The notes: generated from the sequence alone by a model not told the origin. A stretch of DNA of 64,000 bases from Aeromicrobium ginsengisoli (GCF_004134905.2 NZ_SDPQ02000001.1:992001-1056000), one strand, 5' to 3'; shown: positions 6,680-17,327, counted from the first letter of the stretch. Numbers and translations: made by a program.

Positions 6680-8427
6680 CAGGCGGTCTTCGCCTTTGCT
6701 CTGGTCGTGGCGATCGGCACGACGTCCTCAGCACCCATGCGGGCGGCGTCGGCAGTCTCGTCATCGGGCATCATCTGGCTCTCCCGTTCGGCTTCGACCC
6801 GCTTGAGGTAGTGGTCGACCTCGTTGTCCCGCTGGGCCTTGGTCCAGCCGAGGACACCGGCCATCAGCTCGGCAACCTCGGCGGCGACGTCGGTGCCACG
6901 GTCGAACGTCTCGATCGAGATGCGCGTACGACGAGCGATCGCGTCGTCGAGGTGCCGGGCGCCCTCGTGCGTCGCGGCGTAGACGATCTCGGCGCGCAGG
7001 TAGTCGTCGGCGCCCGTCAAGGGCTTGCCGAGGTCAGGGCGCTCGGCGATCAGGTCGAGCAGCTCGAGAGTCAGCGATCCGTAGCGGTGCAGGAGGTGCT
7101 CGACGCGGCCGACGCCCAGACCGCTCGACGCTGCGAGCATCTGCCGCTGGTTCCACATCGCTTCGTAGCCGTCGGCACCCAGCAGCGGCACGTCCTCGGT
7201 GCACGAGTCCGGCACCCGGCGGTCGAGCAGCGATGACATGCCGTGGACGGCGGCATCGACCGCGTCCTTGGCCATGATGCGATAGGTCGTGTACTTCCCG
7301 CCCGCGATGACGACGAGACCCTTGACGCTCGTGCCGACCGCGTGCTCGCGGGACAGCTTGCTGGTCGCCTCGTCCTCACCGGCCAGCAACGGGCGCAGCC
7401 CGGCATAGACCCCCTCGACGTCGTCATGGGTCAACGGCTCGACGAGCACCGAGTTGACGTGCTCCAGGAGGTAGTCGATGTCGCTGCGGCTCGCCGCCGG
7501 GTGGTCCTTGGACAGCGACCAGTCGGTGTCGGTCGTGCCGATGATCCAATGACGACCCCAAGGGATGACGAACAGCACCGACTTCTCGGTGCGCAGGATC
7601 AGTCCGGACTCACCACGAATGCGGTCGCGCGGCACGACGAGGTGCACGCCCTTGCTGGCACGTACGTGGAACTGGCCGCGCTCGGATGTCAGTGCCTGCG
7701 TCTCGTCGGTCCAGACACCCGTCGAGTTGATGACCTGCTTGGCGCGGATGTCGAACTCGCGCCCGGACTCGAGGTCCTTGACCGTCGCGCCGGTGACCCG
7801 ATCGCCCTCGCGGAGCAGCCCGACGACACGCGTACGACTTGCGACATGTGCGCCGTACGCCGCAGCGGTGCGCGACAGGAACATCGTGTGGCGGGCGTCG
7901 TCAACCTGGCCGTCGTAGTAGTGCAGGGCGCCGATCAGGGCGTCCTTGCGCAGCGCGGGCATCATGCGGCGCGCTCCCCTGCGGGTCAGGTGACGGTGCA
8001 GCGGGACGCCCTGGCCGTAGCCGGAGGCCTTGCTCATGGCGTCGTAGAGCGCGACGCCGGAGCCGGCGTAGAAGCGCTCCCAGACGCGGTGCGTCAGCGG
8101 GTAGAGGAAGCCGACCTCGCGGACGAGGTGCGGGGCCAGCTTCTGCAGGCTGAGGCCGCGCTCCTTGAGGGCCTCGGCGACCAGCCGGAAGTCGAGCATC
8201 TCGAGGTAGCGCAGGCCGCCGTGCATGAGCTTGCTGGAGCGGCTCGAGGTGCCAGACGCGAAGTCACGGGCCTCGACGAGCCCGACGGACAGCCCACGGG
8301 TGGCGGCATCGAGCGCGGCACCGCCACCGACGACTCCGCCGCCGATGACGAGGATGTCCAAGGGACTCGCCGCCATCGCGTCGAGAGCGGCTTGACGGTT
8401 CTCAGGTGACAGGGCTACCGATCGCAT
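6679..8427 (-). CDS. glpD: glycerol-3-phosphate dehydrogenase, FAD-dependent
   Basis: The 582-aa enzyme oxidises sn-glycerol 3-phosphate to dihydroxyacetone phosphate and passes electrons to quinone at the membrane. The FAD dinucleotide fold is seen as ILVIGGGVVGGGAALDAATRG near residue 25, followed by SSRSSKLMHGGLRYLE, and the C-terminal GlpD domain is present. The ATG at 8427 is preferred because of the GGGGGC just upstream; an in-frame TTG at 8439 would add four residues. It pairs with glpK upstream for glycerol catabolism. Confidence 0.93.
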   Translation of the reverse strand: MRSVALSPENRQAALDAMAASPLDILVIGGGVVGGGAALDAATRGLSVGLVEARDFASGTSSRSSKLMHGGLRYLEMLDFRLVAEALKERGLSLQKLAPHLVREVGFLYPLTHRVWERFYAGSGVALYDAMSKASGYGQGVPLHRHLTRRGARRMMPALRKDALIGALHYYDGQVDDARHTMFLSRTAAAYGAHVASRTRVVGLLREGDRVTGATVKDLESGREFDIRAKQVINSTGVWTDETQALTSERGQFHVRASKGVHLVVPRDRIRGESGLILRTEKSVLFVIPWGRHWIIGTTDTDWSLSKDHPAASRSDIDYLLEHVNSVLVEPLTHDDVEGVYAGLRPLLAGEDEATSKLSREHAVGTSVKGLVVIAGGKYTTYRIMAKDAVDAAVHGMSSLLDRRVPDSCTEDVPLLGADGYEAMWNQRQMLAASSGLGVGRVEHLLHRYGSLTLELLDLIAERPDLGKPLTGADDYLRAEIVYAATHEGARHLDDAIARRTRISIETFDRGTDVAAEVAELMAGVLGWTKAQRDNEVDHYLKRVEAERESQMMPDDETADAARMGAEDVVPIATTRAKAKTA

Positions 8428-8474
8428 GCCCCCAGTCAATCAGCCGCCCGGTTGCGGGGCGAGTCTCGGTCCGT

Positions 8475-8514
8475 GAGCTTGTCGAAACGACACCCTCGTC
8501 CTTTCGACAAGCTC
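8475..8514. repeat. 13-bp perfect inverted repeat between glpD and glpK
   Basis: GAGCTTGTCGAAA (8475-8487) and TTTCGACAAGCTC (8502-8514) flank a 14-nt loop. The right arm runs into the glpK stop codon (8513-8515). The size and sequence look like a dispersed REP-type palindrome, and it could form a hairpin in the glpK-glpD transcript. Confidence 0.75.
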
Positions 8515-10054
8515 AAGGACCAGGGGTTGCGTCGACGTCGATCCAGCCGAAGGTACGTTCGACGGCCTTCTTCCACTGGGCGTGCCCGGCTTCGCGCTGC
8601 TCCGGTGTCGAGGTCGACTCCCACCGCTTCGACTCGTGCCAGTTGGCGACGAGCTCGTCCGTGTTGGCCCAGAACCCCACCGCGAGGCCTGCGGCGTAGG
8701 CGGCACCGAGCGCCGTGGTCTCCGCCACGACCGGGCGGCTGACCGGCACACCGAGGACGTCGGCCTGGATCTGCATGCACAGCTCGTTGGCGGTGACTCC
8801 GCCGTCGACGCGCAGGATCGTGAGGTCGAGCCCGGCGTCGGCGACCATCGCGTCGACGACGTCGCGGCTCTGGTAGCAGATCGCCTCGAGCGCGGCCCGG
8901 GCGATGTGGGCGACGGTGTTGTAGCGCGAGAGCCCCACGATCACGCCACGCGCATCGCTGCGCCAGTAGGGCGCGAACAGCCCGGAGAACGCCGGAACGA
9001 AGCAGACGCCGCCATTGTCGTCGACGCTCTGGGCCAGGCTCTCGGAGTCCGCGGCGGCCTTGATGATGCCGAGCTGGTCGCGCAGCCACTGGATCGCCGA
9101 TCCGGTCACCGCGATCGAGCCCTCCAAGGCGTAGACCGCCGGCGCATCTCCGAACTTGTAGGCCGGCGTCGTGATCAGCCCGTTGCTGGACTTCACGATC
9201 TCGGTGCCGGTGTTGAGCACGAGGAAGTTGCCGGTGCCGTAGGTGTTCTTGAGCTCTCCGGGCTCGAAGCACACCTGGCCGACCAGGGCGGCGTGCTGGT
9301 CGCCGAGATCCCCCGCGATCGGCACCGCTCCGCCGAATGGACCGTCGGCACGCGTGTGGCCGTAGACCTCCGACGACGAGCGGATCTCGGGAAGCATCGC
9401 GCGCGGCACGCCGAACAACGCCAGCAGCTCGTCGTCCCAGTCCAGCGCTTCGAGGTCCATCAGCATCGTGCGACTGGCGTTCGTGACGTCGGTGAGGTGC
9501 AAGCCGCCGTCGGGCCCCCCGGTCAGCCACCACATGAGCCAGCTGTCGGTGTTGCCGAACAGTGCGTGACCGGCCTCGGCGTCGGCGCGGACGCCCTCCA
9601 CGTTCTCGAGGATCCACTGGATCTTGCCGCCGGAGAAGTACGTCGCCGGCGGCAGGCCCGCGCGGTCGCGGATCAGGTTGCCGTCGCCGCTCTTGTCGAG
9701 CGCGCTCGCGATCTTGTCCGTACGCGTGTCCTGCCAGACGATCGCGTTGTAGTAGGGCTCCCCCGTGCGCCGGTCCCACACGACGGTGGTCTCGCGCTGG
9801 TTGGTGATGCCGACGGCGACGAGCCCGTCAGCGGTGATCCCGGCCCGGCTCAGGCCGGTCTCGATGACGTCCTGGGTCGCTTCCCAGATCTCGTGCGGGT
9901 CGTGCTCGACCCAGCCGGCCTGCGGCAGGATCTGCTCGTGCTCGAGCTGGTGTCGCGCCACTTCGTGGCCGTCGTGGTCGAAGACCATGAACCTCGTGCT
10001 GGTCGTCCCCTGGTCGATCGCGCCGACATACCTCGCGTGAGCCTCCGTTGCCAT
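8513..10054 (-). CDS. glpK: glycerol kinase
   Basis: The 513-aa FGGY-family kinase uses ATP to make sn-glycerol 3-phosphate from glycerol in the cytoplasm. The N-terminal phosphate loop [11 protein letters not shown] and the C-terminal nucleotide-binding [10 protein letters not shown] are both present, and length is normal for the family. The ATG at 10054 is preferred to longer frames because the family N-terminus begins there and a minus-strand TAGGCT box lies 7 nt upstream. It is followed by glpD after a 13-bp inverted repeat. No glycerol facilitator gene is nearby. Confidence 0.95.
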   Translation of the reverse strand: MATEAHARYVGAIDQGTTSTRFMVFDHDGHEVARHQLEHEQILPQAGWVEHDPHEIWEATQDVIETGLSRAGITADGLVAVGITNQRETTVVWDRRTGEPYYNAIVWQDTRTDKIASALDKSGDGNLIRDRAGLPPATYFSGGKIQWILENVEGVRADAEAGHALFGNTDSWLMWWLTGGPDGGLHLTDVTNASRTMLMDLEALDWDDELLALFGVPRAMLPEIRSSSEVYGHTRADGPFGGAVPIAGDLGDQHAALVGQVCFEPGELKNTYGTGNFLVLNTGTEIVKSSNGLITTPAYKFGDAPAVYALEGSIAVTGSAIQWLRDQLGIIKAAADSESLAQSVDDNGGVCFVPAFSGLFAPYWRSDARGVIVGLSRYNTVAHIARAALEAICYQSRDVVDAMVADAGLDLTILRVDGGVTANELCMQIQADVLGVPVSRPVVAETTALGAAYAAGLAVGFWANTDELVANWHESKRWESTSTPEQREAGHAQWKKAVERTFGWIDVDATPGP

Positions 10055-10061
10055 GCGCGAG

Positions 10062-10067
10062 AGCCTA
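10062..10067 (-). promoter_or_regulatory. -10 box of leaderless glpK transcript
   Basis: TAGGCT on the minus strand ends 7 nt before the glpK ATG. This is the same arrangement seen at rph, murI and several other genes of the window. Confidence 0.5.
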
Positions 10068-10145
10068 GCGAGATGGCGACGGCGAGTCCTGTCACCGGCG
10101 GCACCTAGCGTCTGAGACATCCGTCCACGACTCGGGGAGACATCC

Positions 10146-10544
10146 ATGACTTCGACACCTGCTACACGCTCGCACCTCTCGATCGCTGCCGACTGGACCC
10201 GCATGTGGAACCGCGAGATTCCTGCTGAGGGGCTCGTCGTGTCAGACGCGCTCGTCCACTTCGGTCGCACACCGCCGTCGCCGCGGCCGGCGACCACGAC
10301 CGGGCCGGCCGAGCTCCAGACCGTGGTCGACGGCATCGGGACTGCGGTCGACGGGGTCGTGTACGCCGTTCAAGGCGACCCGGTCCTCGACCAGGAGGGC
10401 CGCCGCATCACGATCGTGTGGAGTGTCGGTGCCACCGACCTGGCGCCTCGCACGGGCATCGACGTCCTGCTCCTGGACGATCAGGGCCGGATCGCCGAGG
10501 TCTGGTCGGTCACCGGCGACATCCTGCTGCCGCCCCTTCGGTGA
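10146..10544 (+). CDS. NTF2/SnoaL-like protein
   Basis: The 132-aa protein has the pattern of an NTF2-like cone fold: an N-terminal helix with [12 protein letters not shown], a central [13 protein letters not shown] strand, and a C-terminal [11 protein letters not shown]...[22 protein letters not shown] stretch typical of SnoaL-like domains. Such proteins act as isomerases, hydrolases or small-molecule binders, and no specific substrate can be assigned. ATG 10146 follows GGGAGA. It is divergent from glpK. Confidence 0.75.
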   Translation: MTSTPATRSHLSIAADWTRMWNREIPAEGLVVSDALVHFGRTPPSPRPATTTGPAELQTVVDGIGTAVDGVVYAVQGDPVLDQEGRRITIVWSVGATDLAPRTGIDVLLLDDQGRIAEVWSVTGDILLPPLR

Positions 10545-10561
10545 GCCAGCTGCCTCGCCCT

Positions 10562-10567
10562 TAGGCT
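10562..10567 (+). promoter_or_regulatory. -10 box of leaderless histidine-phosphatase transcript
   Basis: TAGGCT ends 6 nt before the ATG at 10574, with no purine-rich ribosome site between them. Confidence 0.5.
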
Positions 10568-10573
10568 CGGGTC

Positions 10574-11239
10574 ATGCGTTTGATCCTTGTCCGCCACGGC
10601 CAGACCCCCGCAAACGTCGAGGGCATCCTGGAGTCGACCGTGCCCGGACCGGGACTCACGACGCTCGGCCAGCAGCAGGCCGAGGAGCTCGTCGAGGCGC
10701 TCGCCGACGAGAAGATCGACGCGATCTTCGTGTCCTCGATGATCCGGACACACCTCACTGCGGCTCCGCTGGTCGCCGCCCGCAGCCTGGAGCCCGCGGT
10801 CCGCGACGGTTTGCGCGAGATCGCGGCCGGCGACGTCGAGGGCAACACCGATGAGGCCTCGGTCCACCAGTACGTCCACACACTGCTCGCCTGGTGCGCC
10901 GGCGACCTCGACGTCCGTATGCCGGGCGCCGAGACGGGCCGCGAGGTCATTGCCCGCTTCGACGAGGTCGTCGCCGAGGCAGAGTCGCTGGGCGTCGACA
11001 GCGTCGTGCTGGTGAGCCACGGCGCGATGATCCGCGCGTGGTGCACCGTGCGTACGACCAACATCGACCTCGACTTCGTGAGCGACCACTACGTCGTCAA
11101 CACCGGCATCGTCGTCGTCGAGGGATCGAGCGCGACCGGCTGGGAGGTTGAGTCATGGCTCGGCGAGAGCGTCAGCGAGGCCGCAGCCAGAGGTGTTGCC
11201 TCCGACCACAGCCCCGCGTCCGAACCGCTCGACGACTGA
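10574..11239 (+). CDS. histidine phosphatase family protein (phosphoglycerate-mutase-like)
   Basis: The 221-aa product begins MRLILVRHGQT, the RHG catalytic motif whose His8 is the phosphorylated residue. A second catalytic segment is VVLVSHGAMIRAWC near residue 150. These enzymes remove phosphate from sugars, nucleotides or cofactors, and the particular substrate is not evident. It is convergent with the pirin gene, with 12 nt between stops. Confidence 0.88.
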   Translation: MRLILVRHGQTPANVEGILESTVPGPGLTTLGQQQAEELVEALADEKIDAIFVSSMIRTHLTAAPLVAARSLEPAVRDGLREIAAGDVEGNTDEASVHQYVHTLLAWCAGDLDVRMPGAETGREVIARFDEVVAEAESLGVDSVVLVSHGAMIRAWCTVRTTNIDLDFVSDHYVVNTGIVVVEGSSATGWEVESWLGESVSEAAARGVASDHSPASEPLDD

Positions 11240-11251
11240 GCCCTTCGCAGG

Positions 11252-12238
11252 TCAGTCCTGCAGCATCTCCCCGTGCACCTCGGCGTGCGGGACCGACGGG
11301 ATCGTGCCGAGGCGGCCCTTCTGGAAGTCCTCGAACGCCTGCATGACCTCGGCCTTGGTGTTCATGACGAACGGTCCGGCCCAGGCGATCGGCTCGCGGA
11401 TCGGCAGGCCGCCGAGCAGAACCACCTCGAGCGCAGGGTGACGGCTGTCCTGGCGCTGATCGGCGCCGACCGTGATGGTCTCACCGTGCCCGAGGACCGC
11501 GAGCTGACCCGACTCGATGGGTCGGCGCTCGCGGCCGACGTATCCGCTGCCGCTCATGACGTAGACGAGGGCGTTGAAGTCGGTGCGCCACGGCACCGTC
11601 ATCTCCGCGCCGGGCAGGACCGTGGCGTGCACCATCGCCATCGGCGTGTGGGTCGAGCCGGGCCCCTTGACCCCGTCGACCTCGCCCGCGACGACCCGCA
11701 GCAGGGCTCCGGCGTCCGGCGTGGATCCCAGCCCCACGTCGGCGCTGCGGATGTCCTGGTAGTGCGGCGGCAGCCACTTGTCGGCCTTGGGCAGGTTGAC
11801 CCACAGCTGCAGGCCGTGGAACAGGCCACCCTTGACGACGAGCCACTCCGGCGGCGCCTCGATGTGCAGGAGGCCGCTGCCTGCGGTCATCCACTGCGTG
11901 TCGCCGTCGGTGATCGAGCCGCCACCGCCATGGCTGTCCTGGTGCTCGAAGACGCCGTCGACGATGTAGGTCACGGTCTCGAAGCCGCGGTGCGGGTGCC
12001 AGGGCGTGCCCTTCGGCTCGCCGGGCGCGTACTCCACCTCACCCATCTGATCCATGTGGATGAAAGGGTCGAGCTTGCTCGGGTCGACCCCGGCGAATGC
12101 CCGGCGCACCGGGAAGCCTTCGCCCTCGTAACCCTTGGGCGCGGTCGTGACGGTGACCGGCGCGCGGTCCTCGGTCTGCGTCGGCGCCGCGATCACGCGG
12201 GGCAGGACGGTCCAGTCGGCGACATTCACAGCAGGCAT
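11252..12238 (-). CDS. pirin family protein
   Basis: The 328-aa protein has the bicupin pirin signature: PHPHRGFETVTYIVDG-like metal-binding histidines (seen as PWHPHRGFETVTYIVDG, with HQDSHG after it), the WMTAGSGLLHIE segment and the GLQLWVNLP motif, followed by a C-terminal cupin. Bacterial pirins include quercetin dioxygenases and redox-linked regulators, and the activity here is open. ATG 12238 is behind GAGGAG. An imperfect palindrome upstream (12268-12281) suggests control by a MarR-like regulator. Confidence 0.9.
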   Translation of the reverse strand: MPAVNVADWTVLPRVIAAPTQTEDRAPVTVTTAPKGYEGEGFPVRRAFAGVDPSKLDPFIHMDQMGEVEYAPGEPKGTPWHPHRGFETVTYIVDGVFEHQDSHGGGGSITDGDTQWMTAGSGLLHIEAPPEWLVVKGGLFHGLQLWVNLPKADKWLPPHYQDIRSADVGLGSTPDAGALLRVVAGEVDGVKGPGSTHTPMAMVHATVLPGAEMTVPWRTDFNALVYVMSGSGYVGRERRPIESGQLAVLGHGETITVGADQRQDSRHPALEVVLLGGLPIREPIAWAGPFVMNTKAEVMQAFEDFQKGRLGTIPSVPHAEVHGEMLQD

Positions 12239-12267
12239 CTCAAGCTCCTCGGTAGGTCTTCAATATA

Positions 12268-12281
12268 GTTTAACCTTCAAC
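12268..12281. promoter_or_regulatory. AT-rich imperfect palindrome upstream of pirin
   Basis: GTTTAACCTTCAAC matches its own reverse complement at 10 of 14 bases (GTTnAAnnTTnAAC). It lies 30 bp upstream of the pirin start in an unusually AT-rich patch and could be a MarR/HTH operator. No regulator gene is adjacent. Confidence 0.4.
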
Positions 12282-12299
12282 CATCGTCAAGCATTCCCC

Positions 12300-12305
12300 T
12301 ATCCT
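12300..12305 (+). promoter_or_regulatory. -10 box of leaderless AlkD-like gene
   Basis: TATCCT ends 7 nt before the ATG at 12313. Confidence 0.45.
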
Positions 12306-12312
12306 TCTCGCC

Positions 12313-12984
12313 ATGAGCGACGCTTCCCTGGTCTCGGCGATACGGACCGCCCTGCGCGAGGCCGCCGACGCCGAACGGGCACCCCACATGCAGGCGTACA
12401 TGAAGTCGGCGATGCCGTTCCTCGGCGTGCCGATGCCTGCGGTGCGGTCGATCACCAAGGCTGCGCTCCGCGCGCATCCGCCCACGCTCGACGAGCTCGA
12501 GGCCGCCGTTCGTACGTTGTGGGACGAGGCGGAGTTCCGCGAGGAGCGCTATGCCGCGAGCGGCCTGCTCGCTGCGAAGGTCGCCACCGGCCGGCTCGAG
12601 CTCGTCCCCCTGTACGAGCACCTGGCGACGACCGGAGCCTGGTGGGACCACGTCGACGACCTGGCTCACCGCGTCGCCGAGCTCCACGACGCCCACGCCG
12701 CCGAAGCGGCGGCCGTCGTACGCCGCTGGAGCACCGCTGACGACTTCTGGCTGCGCCGGCTCGCGATCATCAGCCAGCTCGGCCGCCGCGACCGGGTCGA
12801 CCCAGCGCTGCTGACGGACGTCATCGAGCCCAACGTCGAGGACACGGAGTTCTTCGTCCGCAAGGCGATCGGTTGGGCCCTGCGGGAGTATGCACGTGTC
12901 GAGGCCGACTGGGTGCGTACGTTCGTCGCGGACCACCCGGATCTCAGCGGGCTCTCGAGGCGTGAGGCGCTCAAGCACCTGTGA
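12313..12984 (+). CDS. AlkD-like DNA alkylation repair protein
   Basis: The 223-aa all-helical protein resembles the HEAT-repeat DNA glycosylases AlkC/AlkD, which remove N3- and N7-alkylated purines. Family markers are MKSAMPFLGVPMPAVR near residue 31, the WWDHVDDLAHRV segment near 113 and FVRKAIGWALREYAR near 180. The aromatic and acidic residues of WWDHVDD correspond to the catalytic cleft in the family. It stands alone, and no ada or alk genes are adjacent. Confidence 0.88.
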   Translation: MSDASLVSAIRTALREAADAERAPHMQAYMKSAMPFLGVPMPAVRSITKAALRAHPPTLDELEAAVRTLWDEAEFREERYAASGLLAAKVATGRLELVPLYEHLATTGAWWDHVDDLAHRVAELHDAHAAEAAAVVRRWSTADDFWLRRLAIISQLGRRDRVDPALLTDVIEPNVEDTEFFVRKAIGWALREYARVEADWVRTFVADHPDLSGLSRREALKHL

Positions 12985-12998
12985 CGCTCGACCGGTCC

Positions 12999-13004
12999 TA
13001 GTCT
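12999..13004 (+). promoter_or_regulatory. -10 box of leaderless oxidoreductase gene
   Basis: TAGTCT ends 6 nt before the ATG at 13011. The intervening GGGGCC is a poor ribosome site. Confidence 0.45.
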
Positions 13005-13010
13005 GGGGCC

Positions 13011-14636
<1,626 letters not shown>

Positions 14637-14641
14637 CTGTG

Positions 14642-14671
14642 AAGGCCCCGTTCCTCGCCGAACGGGGCCTT
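14642..14671 (+). terminator. intrinsic terminator after tRNA-Lys
   Basis: A perfect 12-bp stem, AAGGCCCCGTTC with GAACGGGGCCTT, has a 6-nt loop and is followed by TTGCTTTG. Confidence 0.85.
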
Positions 14672-14684
14672 TGCTTTGCCTGAG

Positions 14685-14724
14685 GCCGAAGCCGCCGATG
14701 ACGAAACCGCGTGACCCGACAGCG
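14685..14724 (+). repeat. about 40-bp dispersed repeat, copy A
   Basis: The segment contains AAGCCGCC, GATGACGAAACC, CGTGA and CCGACA in order and matches the copy at 15450-15489 at roughly 35 of 40 positions in the same orientation. Both copies lie in intergenic DNA next to small zinc-ribbon genes. Confidence 0.6.
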
Positions 14725-14738
14725 AGAGGTGACGAACC

Positions 14739-15092
14739 ATGGACCAGGCTCAAGCCCTCGCCCGGCTCGACGAGGAACGCTCGGCAGCCCTCCAGCTGCT
14801 GGCCACGCTGACCCGCGACTTCACTGGCATCATCGACGCGTCTGCCGATTCCAACGCCGACGACGAGCACGACCCGGAGGGCTCCACGATCGCGTTCGAG
14901 CGCTCCCAGGTCAGTGCACTGATCGAGCAGGCCGAGCGCCGTCTTGCCGAGATCGACGCGGCACGCACCCGCATCGACGAGGGAACGTACGGCCGGTGCG
15001 AGGTGTGCGGCGAGGCGATCGCGGACGGCCGGCTGGAAGCACGCCCCGTCGCGCGTACGTGTGTGACTCATGCGTCAGGTGGGAACTCCTGA
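14739..15092 (+). CDS. TraR/DksA-family zinc-finger protein
   Basis: The 117-aa protein has a helical coiled-coil-like N-terminal two-thirds and a C-terminal zinc ribbon, with CEVCG followed by TCVTH (three Cys plus His as likely ligands). This is the DksA/TraR layout. In enterobacteria DksA modifies RNA polymerase with ppGpp, but many actinobacterial homologues are uncharacterised. The acidic segment NADDEHDPEGS (about 38-48) precedes the second helix, where DksA has its tip. ATG 14739 follows GAGAGGTGACGAACC. Confidence 0.85.
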   Translation: MDQAQALARLDEERSAALQLLATLTRDFTGIIDASADSNADDEHDPEGSTIAFERSQVSALIEQAERRLAEIDAARTRIDEGTYGRCEVCGEAIADGRLEARPVARTCVTHASGGNS

Positions 15093-15131
15093 CTGCTGCG
15101 CCGAGTTGAGCGTGGCAAGGAGGAATCATCC

Positions 15132-15401
15132 ATGAAGTGTCCGACCGACGACGCCACCCTGGTCATGAGTGAACGTTCCGGCATCGAGATCGACTACTGC
15201 CCCGAGTGCCGGGGCGTGTGGCTCGACCGCGCGGAGCTCGACAAGATCCTCGACCGCGCGACCGCCGACGCACCTGGTGCCGCGGCTCCGCAGCAGCAGT
15301 ACGCCGAACCGCGCTACGAACAGCCGCGCTACGACAATCGGCAGCAGCAGCCCTACCGCAAGAAGAAGAAGGAGCACTGGCTCACCGAGCTGTTTGACTG
15401 A
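15132..15401 (+). CDS. zf-TFIIB domain protein
   Basis: The 89-aa protein begins MKCPTDDATL and has DYCPECRGVWLDRAELDKIL, the zf-TFIIB pattern (C-P-x..C-P-x-C-x-G-x-W-L-D). The rest is a Gln/Tyr/Arg-rich linker and a basic KKKKEHWLTELFD tail. Function is unknown; small zinc-binding proteins of this kind often sit beside DksA-like genes. GGAGGAATCATCC precedes the ATG. Confidence 0.85.
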   Translation: MKCPTDDATLVMSERSGIEIDYCPECRGVWLDRAELDKILDRATADAPGAAAPQQQYAEPRYEQPRYDNRQQQPYRKKKKEHWLTELFD

Positions 15402-15449
15402 ACCAGGCGAGCGCAGCGAGTTCGCGTTCAGTCAGGTTGAGCGATCGCG

Positions 15450-15489
15450 GCGAAGCCGCCCGATGACGAAACCTCGTGAGCCGACATCG
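15450..15489 (+). repeat. about 40-bp dispersed repeat, copy B
   Basis: This is the second copy of the element at 14685-14724, differing by one inserted C and about four substitutions. It lies in the 152-nt gap between the zf-TFIIB gene and the epimerase gene. The rest of that gap holds no gene I can support. Confidence 0.6.
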
Positions 15490-15553
15490 CAACGGCGACT
15501 CGATGTGAACCACGTCACGAAATAGCCCCATCGTTCCCCCGGTTGGCACTGTC

Positions 15554-16405
15554 ATGAAGATCTTGCTCACCGGGGGAACCGGTTTCATCGGATCGGCCGT
15601 GCTCGACCAGCTCGTCGCGGCGGGACATCGCGTCACCGCCGTCGTACGCAGCCAGAAGTCCTCGCTCCACGTGCAGGACGCCGGCGCGACCGGAATCATC
15701 GGTGACCTGTTCAACGCCGACTGGCTCGCCGCCGAGCTGCGCGGGCACGACGCCGCGATCCACACCGCCGCCGGCGGCAACGAGCACGACGCCGAGCTCA
15801 ACGACGCGGTCATCGACGCGGCGATCGCCGCGTTCAGCGGCACGCAGAAGCCCTTCGTCCACACGGGCGGCATCTGGGTCTACGGCAGCAACCCGGCGAT
15901 CACCGAGGCGAGCCCGCTCGCCCCGCCGGACCTCACGTCCTGGCGCCTGACGGGCGAGCAACGACTGCTGGAGTCCGGCATCAAGGCATCAGTCGTGCAG
16001 CCCGGCATCGTCTACGGTCACGGCAAGGGCATCCCGGCGATGTTCGCCGGGTCGGTCGACGCCGGCAGCGTGACGCTGTTCGGTGGCGGCGACCAGCGCT
16101 GGACCACGGTCCACGTCGATGATCTCGCGGACCTCTACGTGCGGGTCCTCGAACAGGCGCCGGGCGGTCGGACGTACGTCGGCGCCAGCGGGCACAACCC
16201 CACGGTGCGCGAGCTCGGCGAAGCACTCGGCGAGGTTACCCCCGAGGACCCCGCCACGACGATCGAGCGACTCGGTGGCTTCGGCGAGGCCCTGCTGCTC
16301 GACCAGCAGGCCAGTGGACAGCGGGCCAAGAGCGAGCTCGGCTGGCAGCCGACGCGCCCGAGCCTGGTCGACGAGCTCCGGGCAGGCTACGTCGAGGCTG
16401 CCTAG
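15554..16405 (+). CDS. NAD-dependent epimerase/dehydratase family protein
   Basis: The 283-aa extended short-chain dehydrogenase begins with the Rossmann motif LLTGGTGFIGSAV. Sequence for nucleotide and substrate binding continues with HTAAGG, GIWVYGS and VVQPGIVYGHG. The canonical catalytic YxxxK is not obvious, so it may be an atypical member such as an NmrA-like or SDR48-type protein. The gene ends in a CTAG shared with the convergent methyltransferase. Confidence 0.82.
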   Translation: MKILLTGGTGFIGSAVLDQLVAAGHRVTAVVRSQKSSLHVQDAGATGIIGDLFNADWLAAELRGHDAAIHTAAGGNEHDAELNDAVIDAAIAAFSGTQKPFVHTGGIWVYGSNPAITEASPLAPPDLTSWRLTGEQRLLESGIKASVVQPGIVYGHGKGIPAMFAGSVDAGSVTLFGGGDQRWTTVHVDDLADLYVRVLEQAPGGRTYVGASGHNPTVRELGEALGEVTPEDPATTIERLGGFGEALLLDQQASGQRAKSELGWQPTRPSLVDELRAGYVEAA

Positions 16406-17226
16406 CCCGCTCGTGTGGCGGTGACCAGCAGGTACTCCCATTCCATGGCGCCGGTCTCACCCTGGCGCCGGGCCAGGTCGGCGAGCTCGCGATCGAGCGC
16501 GTCGACCTTGTCGGGGTCCTCGGCGATGTTGCGGTAGACCGCGATCGTCGGCCCGTACGTCCGCTTGAAGAAGTCGCGGAAGTCCTCGGGTGTGCCGAAC
16601 CGGTCGACCGGCAGGTTCTCCTTGCGGGCATCGACGTCGGTGACGCGGTCCCCGAGCAGCTCGCGCACGTGGGCCTCGTCGCCCCACAACGGCGGCGGCT
16701 GCGCACCCGGAGGCGGCGGCGGGGCGTACGGCTTCATGGTCGCGAACATCTGCCCGATGAAACCCTGCGGCGTCCAGCTCAGCAGGCCGATCGTGCCGCC
16801 GGACCGGCACACCCGCACGAGCTCGTCCGCCGCCGCCTGGTGGTGGGGAGCGAACATCACGCCGACGCACGACATCACGACATCGAACTCGCCATCGGCG
16901 TACGGCAGCGCCTCGGCGTCCGCCTCCTGCCACTCGAGCGTGACGCCCTGCCGGCCGGCGTTCTGCCGTCCGACGTCGAGCAGTGCTGGCGCCAGGTCCG
17001 ACGCGATGACCTCAGCACCGGTCTGGGCGGCCGGGATCGCCGCGTTGCCTGAGCCGGCGCCGACGTCCAGCACGCGTTGACCGGCCCGGATGCCGCACGC
17101 CTCGACCAGTCGGGGGCCCGTCGCCGGGATCACCTCGGCGGCCACTGCGGGATAGTCGCCGAGCGACCACAGCGCCTGGTGCCTGGCCTTGAGCGCTCGG
17201 TCCGCTTCGTCGTTGTTCGTGCTCAT
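16402..17226 (-). CDS. class I SAM-dependent methyltransferase
   Basis: The 274-aa protein has motif I VLDVGAGSGNAA (about residue 49), the acidic motif II region ASDLAPALL, and the post-I segment FDVVMSCVGVMFAPHH, all standard for SAM-binding folds of the ubiquinone/menaquinone-methyltransferase-like superfamily. The substrate is not evident. ATG 17226 is behind GGGAGC. The stop codon overlaps the convergent epimerase stop by four bases in the palindrome CTAG. Confidence 0.88.
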   Translation of the reverse strand: MSTNNDEADRALKARHQALWSLGDYPAVAAEVIPATGPRLVEACGIRAGQRVLDVGAGSGNAAIPAAQTGAEVIASDLAPALLDVGRQNAGRQGVTLEWQEADAEALPYADGEFDVVMSCVGVMFAPHHQAAADELVRVCRSGGTIGLLSWTPQGFIGQMFATMKPYAPPPPPGAQPPPLWGDEAHVRELLGDRVTDVDARKENLPVDRFGTPEDFRDFFKRTYGPTIAVYRNIAEDPDKVDALDRELADLARRQGETGAMEWEYLLVTATRAG

Positions 17227-17297
17227 GGGCAGCTCCCTGGTCCGGGTGATCACCTCAGGATGCCCCGAAATTCCTTGCACCGCACATGTTTTTCGTC

Positions 17298-17327
17298 TTG
17301 CGCCCCGCACCGGCGCCGCGCTAGAGT
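17298..17327 (+). promoter_or_regulatory. promoter ahead of tiny ORF and patatin gene
   Basis: TTGCGC and TAGAGT are separated by 18 nt, giving a start near 17334 and a leader of about 32 nt before the tiny ORF. Confidence 0.5.
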
